From Rhizobacter sp. (GTDB lineage: Bacteria > Pseudomonadota > Gammaproteobacteria > Burkholderiales > Burkholderiaceae_C): DNA of 8,910 nt. Shown piece after piece: positions 1 to 6,672 of this stretch. A program made the translations under genes and the position numbers. The notes beneath the pieces are model-generated. The model was not told where the DNA came from. It saw only the letters and a list, made by a program, of their open reading frames with translations, and made no database searches. The stretch covers positions 1-8,910 of the forward strand of contig JACMKJ010000599.1 in the NCBI GenBank assembly GCA_014380155.1, written 5' to 3'. Every line of letters starts with the position of its first letter. Within the stretch, counting starts at the first letter, position 1.

Positions 1-3000
1 CACCACCATCCGCCGCCCGGTTTTTGCGACCGTGCTCTCGCTGCTGCTCATCCTGGTGGGCGCGGTGTCGTTCCAGCGGCTTCAGGTGCGCGAGTACCCG
101 CGCATCGACGAGCCGGTGGTCAATGTGTCGACGCGGTTGATCGGCGCGTCGTCCGAAGTGATCGAGTCGCAGGTCACCAAGCCGCTTGAAGACTCGATTG
201 CCGGCATTGACGGCGTCGAGATCATCACTTCGATCTCACGCTCCGAGCAAAGCCAGATCACGGTGCGCTTCAAGCTGGAGAAAAGCCCCGACGATGCGGC
301 GGCCGACGTGCGCGACCGCGTGTCTCGTGTGCGGGCGCGCCTGCCAGACGCGATCGACGAGCCCGTCATCGCCAAGGTCGAGGCCGACGCTACACCCACG
401 GTGTGGCTGGCCTTCATCAGCGAGACCATGTCTCCGCTGGAGGTGACCGACCTGGTCAACCGTGTGGTCAAACCGCGCTTGCAAACCGTGCCGGGTGTGG
501 CCGACGTGCAGATCAACGGTGACCGCAAGTTTTCGATGCGCATCTGGCTCGATCCGGACAAGCTCGCTTCCTACAAGCTGACCGTGCAAGACGTGGAAGA
601 CGCCTTGCGCAAACAGAACCTCGAGGTGCCTGCCGGCCGCATCGAAAGCCAGCAGCGCGAGTTCAGCGTCACCGCGCGCACCGATCTCAACACCGTGGCG
701 CAGTTCGATGCGGTGGTGCTCAAGCTCGCCAACGGCTACACAGTGCGGCTTAGTGACGTGGCGCGCATCGAGCAGGCGTCCGCCAGCGACCGCAGCAGCG
801 TGCGGCTCAACGGCGTGCCGTCGGTGTCTCTGGGGGTCATCCGCCAGGCCACGGCCAACCCGCTGGAGGTCGCTGCGGGTGTGCGCGAGATGATGCCCAA
901 GCTGCAGCTCGACCTGCCGCCCAGCGTGAAGGTGCAGGTCGCCAACGACAACTCGGTGTTCATCGAAAAGTCCATCAATTCGGTGTTTCGCACCATCACC
1001 GAAGCGGTGTTGCTGGTGGCATTGGTGGTGTTCATCTTCTTGCGCCACTTGCGTGCGGCCATCATTCCGCTGGTGACGATCCCGGTGAGCTTGATCGGCA
1101 CCTTCGCCATCATGGCGATCGCCGGTTTCACCATCAACACGCTCACCTTGCTGGCCCTGGTGCTGGCCATCGGGCTGGTGGTCGACGACGCGATCGTGGT
1201 GCTGGAAAACATTTTCCGCCACATCGAAGAGGGCATGGAGCCCTTCCAGGCGGCGTTGAAGGGTGCCAAGGAAATCGGCTTCGCGGTGATCGCGATGACG
1301 ATGACGCTGGCGGCCGTGTTTGCGCCACTCGCGTTTGCGCCCGGGCGCACCGGGCGGCTGTTCACCGAGTTTGCGCTGACGCTGGCGGGCGCGGTGATCG
1401 TCTCGGGGTTCGTGGCGCTCACGCTCACGCCCATGATGTGCAGCAAGCTGTTGCGTCATGAGTCCAAGCCCAACCGCTTCGACGTGTGGATGGAGTCGGC
1501 ATTCAACCGGCTCACCGCTGGTTACTCGGGAGCGCTGGGCTGGACGCTCGCCCACCGCTGGGTGGTGCTGGTGGTGATGTTGGCGTCGGCCGCTGGCAGC
1601 TGGTGGTTGTTCAGCACGGCCAAGAGCGAACTCGCGCCGCTCGAAGACCGTGGTGTGATCCTCACCTCGGTCAATGCCCCCGACGGCTCGACGCTGGACT
1701 ACACCTCGCGCTACCTGCGCGCCATCGAAGACATCGGCAAAGACTACCCCGAGTTCGATCGTGTCTTCGTGGTGGCCGGCAACCCCAGCGTGTCGCAAGG
1801 CACCGCCATCATGCGAACGGTCGACTGGGACTTGCGCGACCGCAGCACGCTGCAGCTGGCGCGCGAGTTGCAACCACGTTTTGCCGGGCTTCCTGGGGTG
1901 AGCGCGTTCCCGGTCACGCCGCCCAGCCTGGGGCAGGGCTTTCGCGAGCGGCCGATCAACTACGTGATCGTCACCAGCGACAGCTACGACAACATGTCGA
2001 AGGCGGTGCAGCAGTTTCTCGGCGAGATGGCCAAGAACCCGGGCTTCGTGCAGCCCGACACCGACCTGCGGCTCAACAAGCCCGAGATCTTTCTGGAGGT
2101 CGATCGCGACCGCGCGTCAGACGCCGGCGTGAGCGTCGACCAGGTGGCGCGCACCGTCGAGACCATGCTCGGTGGCCGCGCCGTCACGCGCTACAAGCGC
2201 GACGCCGACCAATATGACGTGCTGGTGCAGACCGAGAGCAGCGGTCGCACCACGCCCGAAGACATCGACAAACTTTTCGTGCGTGGCCGCGGCGAGGTGA
2301 TGGTGCCGCTGTCGTCCATCGTCAAGGTGCGCGAGGCGGTGAGCCCGCGCGAGCTGAACCACTTCAACCAACGGCGTTCGGTGTCGATCACCGCCAACCT
2401 CGCGCCGGGTTACGCGCTCGGCGAGGCGCTGCAGTTCATGGACGACACCGCTCGCAAGGTGCTGCCGACGGGCTACTCGACCGAGCTGAACGGGGTGTCG
2501 CGTGAGTTCCGTTCATCGAGCGGCGCGCTGGGCTTGGTGTTCGCACTGGCGCTGTTGTTCATCTTTTTGGTGCTGAGCGCGCAGTTCGAAAGCTTTGTCG
2601 ACCCGTTCGTGATCTTGCTGGCGGTGCCTTTGTCGATGGTCGGTGCGCTGCTGGCCTTGAAGCTGAGCGGCGGCACGCTGAATGTTTATTCGCAGATCGG
2701 CCTCATCACGCTGGTGGGCCTGATCACCAAACACGGCATCTTGATCGTGGAGTTCAGCAACCAGTTGCGCCAGCAGGGGCGCAGCTTGCAAGATGCGGTG
2801 ATCGAAGCGGCTTCGTTGCGCTTGCGGCCCATCTTGATGACCACCGGCGCGATGGTGCTGGGGGCGCTGCCCCTGGCCTTGTCGAGCGGGGCCGGCGCCG
2901 AGAGCCGCCAGCAGATCGGCTGGGTGATCGTGGGTGGCATGTCGCTGGGCACCTTGCTCACCATCTTCGTGGTGCCGACGGTGTACTCGATGCTGGCCCG

Positions 3001-3070
3001 CAAGCAGGCGCCTGGGGCGAACGAGACGCCGGCTGAACCCGACGAAACGGTGAGCTCCGCCCACGCCTGA
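1..3070 (+). CDS. RND efflux transporter, inner-membrane permease subunit (HAE1/AcrB type), 5' end cut by window
   Basis: Proton-driven pump of the resistance-nodulation-division superfamily, expected in the inner membrane as a trimer with a periplasmic adaptor and an outer-membrane channel. The frame is open from base 2 and already reads TTIRRPVFATVLSLLLILVG, the usual N-terminal arm and first membrane helix, so the GTG at 32 is internal and only about ten residues are missing. 1022 residues are visible, close to the ~1030-1050 of the family. The two-repeat layout (TM1, periplasmic loop, TM2-6, then again) is recognisable. The proton-relay aspartate pair of TM4 is present in GLVVDDAIVVLENIF (Asp codons at 1184-1189), and the TM10 lysine lies in GLITKHGILIVEF (Lys codon 2729-2731), so the pump looks functional. 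The adaptor gene presumably lies upstream, outside the window. Drug, solvent or other substrate cannot be told from sequence. It ends 4 bp from the convergent mobA stop. Confidence -1.
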   Translation, partial: TTIRRPVFATVLSLLLILVGAVSFQRLQVREYPRIDEPVVNVSTRLIGASSEVIESQVTKPLEDSIAGIDGVEIITSISRSEQSQITVRFKLEKSPDDAAADVRDRVSRVRARLPDAIDEPVIAKVEADATPTVWLAFISETMSPLEVTDLVNRVVKPRLQTVPGVADVQINGDRKFSMRIWLDPDKLASYKLTVQDVEDALRKQNLEVPAGRIESQQREFSVTARTDLNTVAQFDAVVLKLANGYTVRLSDVARIEQASASDRSSVRLNGVPSVSLGVIRQATANPLEVAAGVREMMPKLQLDLPPSVKVQVANDNSVFIEKSINSVFRTITEAVLLVALVVFIFLRHLRAAIIPLVTIPVSLIGTFAIMAIAGFTINTLTLLALVLAIGLVVDDAIVVLENIFRHIEEGMEPFQAALKGAKEIGFAVIAMTMTLAAVFAPLAFAPGRTGRLFTEFALTLAGAVIVSGFVALTLTPMMCSKLLRHESKPNRFDVWMESAFNRLTAGYSGALGWTLAHRWVVLVVMLASAAGSWWLFSTAKSELAPLEDRGVILTSVNAPDGSTLDYTSRYLRAIEDIGKDYPEFDRVFVVAGNPSVSQGTAIMRTVDWDLRDRSTLQLARELQPRFAGLPGVSAFPVTPPSLGQGFRERPINYVIVTSDSYDNMSKAVQQFLGEMAKNPGFVQPDTDLRLNKPEIFLEVDRDRASDAGVSVDQVARTVETMLGGRAVTRYKRDADQYDVLVQTESSGRTTPEDIDKLFVRGRGEVMVPLSSIVKVREAVSPRELNHFNQRRSVSITANLAPGYALGEALQFMDDTARKVLPTGYSTELNGVSREFRSSSGALGLVFALALLFIFLVLSAQFESFVDPFVILLAVPLSMVGALLALKLSGGTLNVYSQIGLITLVGLITKHGILIVEFSNQLRQQGRSLQDAVIEAASLRLRPILMTTGAMVLGALPLALSSGAGAESRQQIGWVIVGGMSLGTLLTIFVVPTVYSMLARKQAPGANETPAEPDETVSSAHA

Positions 3071-3086
3071 GCGATCAGGCGCGGGC
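3059..3086. terminator. Convergent-gene hairpin containing both stop codons (candidate bidirectional terminator)
   Basis: A perfect 7-bp inverted repeat, CGCCTGA (3064-3070) and TCAGGCG (3075-3081), flanks a GCGA loop, which on the plus-strand RNA is a GNRA tetraloop. After one mismatch (3063/3082) pairing resumes for four more base pairs (3059-3062 with 3083-3086). The TGA of the RND gene lies in the left arm and the TGA of mobA in the right arm. There is no U-tract on either side, so it is not a canonical intrinsic terminator. It could be a U-less terminator or a 3'-end stabilising structure for both transcripts, which is inference. Confidence -1.
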
Positions 3087-3656
3087 CAGGTCGTCGGGGG
3101 TGTTGATGTTGAAGAAGGCGCTGTCGTCGTCGAACGCCACTTCGGCGCGGCGGTGCTGCTCTGTCCAGCGTTCGATCTTGCGTTGACCTGATTGCATGTA
3201 GCTCAGCAGGCTGGCTTGCAGCTCGCACTTGATCAGACAGAAGGCAGGCTCCAGGCCCAGCGGCGTGCGGGCAACGGCAAGATCGGCCTGGTTTTCGGTC
3301 AGGGCCTTTGACAGGCGTTGCACCAGATCGGTGGGGAAGTGTGGGCAGTCGCAAGGCACGGTCACCATGTACGCCGTCTCGCAGTGCTGCAGGCCGGCCA
3401 GAAAGCCCGCCAACGGGCCTTCGTAGCCCGACAGGTCGACGGGATCTGGCCACACCGGTACCCGCATCTGCGCATAAACATCGAGGTGGCGGTTGGCGCT
3501 GATCATCACGCGATCTACCTGCGGCGAGAGGCGCTGCAAGGCGTGCAACGCCAAGGGTTGACCAGCGAACACCTGCAGGCCCTTGTCGACACCGCCGAGG
3601 CGGCTGCCCTGGCCGCCGGCGAGAATCAGCCCGGTGATCTGGCCGCGATCAACCAC
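3075..3656 (-). CDS. mobA: Molybdenum cofactor guanylyltransferase MobA
   Basis: Cytoplasmic enzyme that transfers GMP from Mg-GTP to molybdopterin, building the bis-MGD cofactor used by DMSO-reductase-family enzymes such as nitrate reductase and formate dehydrogenase. The N-terminal nucleotide-binding signature is clear: LILAGGQGSRLGGVDKGL at residues 10-27, with Lys25. Asp71 lies in WPDPVDLSGYEGPLAG, and VPCDCP holds the metal-binding Asp103. The C-terminus ends in the familiar NINTPDDLARA. With the GTG start at 3656 the protein has 193 residues and its motif spacing matches E. coli MobA (194 residues), which is why I chose it. The frame stays open upstream to 3944, but that part is only the shadow of moaA. 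The GTG lies inside the end of moaA (8-nt overlap) with no good Shine-Dalgarno at the normal distance, so translation is probably coupled to moaA. Confidence -1.
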   Translation of the reverse strand: MVDRGQITGLILAGGQGSRLGGVDKGLQVFAGQPLALHALQRLSPQVDRVMISANRHLDVYAQMRVPVWPDPVDLSGYEGPLAGFLAGLQHCETAYMVTVPCDCPHFPTDLVQRLSKALTENQADLAVARTPLGLEPAFCLIKCELQASLLSYMQSGQRKIERWTEQHRRAEVAFDDDSAFFNINTPDDLARA

Positions 3657-4773
3657 CGATGTAGTGCATCTCGACGCGCTTGGCACCCGAGCCCGTGTCA
3701 GCCTGTTGGCTGGCGCGCAGTTCGGAGTAGCGGTCGCCGCGCCCTTGCCAAATGAGGCCGATGGCGCTCGCGATCTGCTCGTCGCTGTAGTCGCTGCGCA
3801 GCAAGGAACGCAGGTCGTGCCCTTGTGTCGCAAATAGGCACAGGAAGAGCTTGCCTTCGGTCGAGAGCCGCGCGCGGTTGCAGTCGTGGCAAAAAGCCTG
3901 CGTGACGCTGGAGATGACGCCAAGCTCGCCGCGGCCGTCGGCATAACGCCAGCGCTCGGCGGTTTCGCCGGTGTAGTTGGCGTCGATGGCGCGCACCGGG
4001 AAGGCGTCGTGGATGCGCGCGATCACCTGCGCCGAGGGCAGCACCTGGTCCATGCGCCAGCCGTTGGTTTCGCCCACGTCCATGTACTCGATGAAGCGCA
4101 GGATGATCTTGCCGCCGAGGTGCTCGCGAAAGTGCTGTGCCATCGGCACGATCTGGTGGTCGTTGGTGCCACGTTGCACCACCATGTTGACCTTGATCGG
4201 GCCCAGACCCACACGCTCGGCGGCTTCAATGCCGGCCAGCACGTCGGCCACCGGGAAGTCGGCGTCGTTCATGCGGCGGAAGATGCCGTCGTCAAGCGCG
4301 TCCAGGCTGACCGTCACGCGCTGCAAGCCGGCGTCTTTCAGGGCCTGGGCTTTCTTGGCGAGCAGCGAGCCGTTGGTGGTGAGCGTGAGGTCGAGTGGCT
4401 CGCCGTCGGGCGTGGCCAGCTCGCTCAGCATGGCGATCAGCACCTCGATGTTCTTGCGCAGCAGCGGCTCACCACCGGTGAGGCGAATCTTCTGCACACC
4501 GTGGGCTGCAAACAGCCGCGCCGTGCGCGTGATTTCTTCAAAACTCAGCAGCGACCCCTGCGGCAGGAACTGGTAGTTCTTGTCGAACACTTCCTTGGGC
4601 ATGCAGTAGCCGCAGCGGAAGTTGCAGCGGTCGGTGACCGAGATGCGCAGGTCGCGCAGCGGGCGGCCCAGGGTGTCGGCCAGCAAACCGGTGCTGGCGA
4701 TGGGCAGTGTGGGAATGTGGGGCAGGGCCGCAGCGTAGCGTTGGTCTGCGATGGGAATGACTCTTTCCGTCAT
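3649..4773 (-). CDS. moaA: GTP 3',8-cyclase MoaA (radical SAM, molybdenum cofactor biosynthesis)
   Basis: Catalyses the first step of molybdopterin synthesis, the radical-SAM rearrangement of GTP to 3',8-cH2GTP, which MoaC then converts to cyclic pyranopterin monophosphate. With the ATG at 4773 the product has 374 residues. The SAM-binding [4Fe-4S] motif is Cys50-x3-Cys54-x2-Cys57 in DRCNFRCGYCMP, and TGGEPLLR follows. The C-terminal cluster ligands are Cys295, Cys298 and Cys312 in FCHDCNRARLSTEGKLFLCL. The protein ends in Gly-Gly (MHYIGG), the catalytically important tail of MoaA. About 40 residues precede the radical-SAM core beyond the E. coli length (329). An in-frame TTG at 4821 overlaps the stop of the peptidase gene (TTGA) and could give 16 extra residues, but I judge it less likely. 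It follows the peptidase gene by 44 nt and overlaps mobA. All catalytic residues are present. Confidence -1.
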   Translation of the reverse strand: MTERVIPIADQRYAAALPHIPTLPIASTGLLADTLGRPLRDLRISVTDRCNFRCGYCMPKEVFDKNYQFLPQGSLLSFEEITRTARLFAAHGVQKIRLTGGEPLLRKNIEVLIAMLSELATPDGEPLDLTLTTNGSLLAKKAQALKDAGLQRVTVSLDALDDGIFRRMNDADFPVADVLAGIEAAERVGLGPIKVNMVVQRGTNDHQIVPMAQHFREHLGGKIILRFIEYMDVGETNGWRMDQVLPSAQVIARIHDAFPVRAIDANYTGETAERWRYADGRGELGVISSVTQAFCHDCNRARLSTEGKLFLCLFATQGHDLRSLLRSDYSDEQIASAIGLIWQGRGDRYSELRASQQADTGSGAKRVEMHYIGG

Positions 4774-4779
4774 CGGCGG

Positions 4780-4785
4780 ATTGTG
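4780..4785 (-). promoter_or_regulatory. Candidate -10 element just before moaA (possible leaderless start)
   Basis: Read on the minus strand, CACAAT lies six bases before the moaA ATG and matches TATAAT at four of six positions. If it is a -10 hexamer, transcription would begin at the A of the start codon. No Shine-Dalgarno is visible before this ATG, which fits a leaderless message. Against it, the hexamer expected 17 bp upstream is CAGCGT, a poor -35, and there is no extended TGn. moaA may instead be read through from the peptidase gene. Confidence -1.
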
Positions 4786-4817
4786 CCCGCGCGGCAGAAG
4801 CCACGCTGTGCGCCTGA

Positions 4818-5498
4818 TCAAGGGGCGTCGTTGTGGCCCAGGGGCGGAGTTTCGTGGGCGGGTGGGGCCACGGGCGTGGCGAGTACCGGCGTGGCCGTGG
4901 TTTGGGCGGCACGACGGGCGCCGGTGAAACGTTTGGCCCAGTAGCGCACGCCCATGTTTTCAACCCGCACCTCGCCGCCGGGTTTGGGCGCGTGAATGAA
5001 CTTGCCTTCGCCCACGTAGATGCCCACGTGCGAGAAGGTGCGCTTCAGCGTGTTGAAAAATACCAGGTCGCCGGGCTGGAGCTCATCGCGCTTGACGGGA
5101 GCCAGCCCCGACGCCTTGGCCTGCTCGTCGGCCTTGCGAGGCAGCAGCAGGCCCAGGCTGTTTTCGTAGATGTGGCGGGTGAAGCCGCTGCAGTCGAAGC
5201 CGTTGTCGGCGGTGTTGCCGCCGCGCTTGTAGGGCACGCCGAGGAAGTTCATCGCCGAGACCACCAGGCCGGAGGTGGCGTTGCGCACCTGCTGGCCCAG
5301 GCTGGCGGCGCTGTCGATTGCGGTGGCCGGGCTGTCGAACACCTTCGCGTCGAGCACACCTTTGTCGACCAGCAGCTTGGCGACCAGGTCGCTGTTGTCG
5401 GGCGCCGCCTGCGCCAGCGAAGCCGCCGTCGCGCAGGCCAGCGCGAGCAGCGCGGTGCGGGCGAGGGTGATGGCGTAAGAGGCGGCCGGGCGGGTCAT
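4818..5498 (-). CDS. Secreted C40 (NlpC/P60) cell-wall peptidase
   Basis: Predicted periplasmic cysteine peptidase that would cut peptide stems of peptidoglycan. From the ATG at 5498 (226 residues), residues 1-31 look like a Sec signal peptide: Arg3, a hydrophobic core TLARTALLALACATAASLA, and an A-Q-A site before Ala32. Cys22 sits in ALAC, but with Ala at -3 it is a poor lipobox. The NlpC/P60 domain spans about 78-195. Catalytic Cys103 is in FDCSGF, His157 in SHVGIYVG and the third residue, His169, in FIHAPKPGG; PGDLVFFN is also typical. The last ~25 residues are a Pro/Ala/Thr-rich tail of low complexity. An in-frame ATG at 5510 would add MLAR, but it overlaps the -10 box of the promoter found here, so 5498 is preferred. 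It heads the minus-strand set with moaA and mobA, though its function has no obvious link to molybdenum cofactor. Confidence -1.
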   Translation of the reverse strand: MTRPAASYAITLARTALLALACATAASLAQAAPDNSDLVAKLLVDKGVLDAKVFDSPATAIDSAASLGQQVRNATSGLVVSAMNFLGVPYKRGGNTADNGFDCSGFTRHIYENSLGLLLPRKADEQAKASGLAPVKRDELQPGDLVFFNTLKRTFSHVGIYVGEGKFIHAPKPGGEVRVENMGVRYWAKRFTGARRAAQTTATPVLATPVAPPAHETPPLGHNDAP

Positions 5499-5505
5499 GC
5501 GCGCG

Positions 5506-5534
5506 AGCATAGGCAGCGCTGGTGGAGGCGTCAA
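5506..5534 (-). promoter_or_regulatory. Sigma70-type promoter of the C40 peptidase gene, placed for a leaderless mRNA
   Basis: On the minus strand TTGACG (5534-5529, five of six to consensus) is followed after exactly 17 bp by TATGCT (5511-5506, four of six). The predicted start of transcription is at 5499-5498, the first base of the ATG or one base before it. No Shine-Dalgarno precedes that ATG. The match and spacing are directly visible; use as a promoter and the leaderless message are inference. Confidence -1.
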
Positions 5535-5604
5535 CCAAAAGTGCTGTCGCCACAGTCACTTGAGTGTGTTTCTTCATGTTCCGACTGCCTTCGGGCACAG
5601 GCTT

Positions 5605-5621
5605 GCACCGATGTGTGGTGC
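5605..5621. promoter_or_regulatory. Inverted repeat in the divergent intergenic region (possible operator)
   Basis: GCACC (5605-5609) and GGTGC (5617-5621) form a 5-bp dyad around a 7-base spacer, about 45 bp before the acuI start. Size and place would suit a regulator of acuI-prpE, but a 5-bp dyad can arise by chance in GC-rich DNA. The rest of 5499-5663 shows a 4-bp TGCC/GGCA stem with a TTCG loop (5586-5597) and no convincing -35/-10 pair for acuI. Confidence -1.
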
Positions 5622-5652
5622 CGGCTGCCGGGTTAGTCTGCGCTCTTCTGTG

Positions 5653-5658
5653 AAGGAG
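5653..5658 (+). promoter_or_regulatory. Ribosome binding site of acuI
   Basis: AAGGAG lies five bases before the ATG at 5664, a near-perfect Shine-Dalgarno that fixes the acuI start. It contrasts with the minus-strand genes of this window, which have none. Confidence -1.
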
Positions 5659-5663
5659 TAAGC

Positions 5664-6644
<981 letters not shown>

Positions 6645-6659
6645 GAGACTTTGGCCTCC

Positions 6660-6665
6660 AAGGAG
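6660..6665 (+). promoter_or_regulatory. Ribosome binding site of prpE
   Basis: AAGGAG, seven bases before the ATG at 6673, in the 28-nt gap after acuI. An upstream in-frame start at 6616 would lie inside acuI; this site decides for 6673. Confidence -1.
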
Positions 6666-6672
6666 ACGGCGC

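Noticed and set aside
236..1873. 545-residue open frame antisense to the RND gene
   Set aside because: It is rich in His, Arg and Gln with no recognisable domain, as expected for the antisense shadow of a GC-rich gene, and it covers a strongly conserved transporter region.
3657..3944. N-terminal extension of mobA by 96 residues
   Set aside because: The extra residues are Ser/Ala/Arg-rich and encoded wholly within moaA in another frame. MobA of normal length begins at the GTG at 3656.
4774..4821. TTG start at 4821 for moaA
   Set aside because: It overlaps the peptidase stop (TTGA), which is attractive for coupling, but the added residues (MIRRTAWLLPRGHNPP) do not look like a MoaA N-terminus and TTG is a weaker start than the ATG at 4773.
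3886..4944. 352-residue open frame antisense to moaA, and a 267-residue one at 4833-5636 antisense to the peptidase gene
   Set aside because: Low-complexity Ala/Gly/Val/His composition and no motif; the opposite strand carries MoaA and NlpC/P60 catalytic residues.
5083..5598. Minus-strand frame with a signal-peptide-like stretch (MKKHTQVTVATALLVDAS, from 5577)
   Set aside because: It looked like a second secreted protein or a frameshifted N-terminus of the peptidase. After the first ~25 residues it turns into an Arg/Gln/His-rich shadow of the peptidase gene, and the peptidase already has a good signal peptide and promoter.
5603..5639. TTGCAC ... TTAGTC as an acuI promoter
   Set aside because: The spacing is 24 bp, too long for sigma70, and other pairings in the region match poorly.
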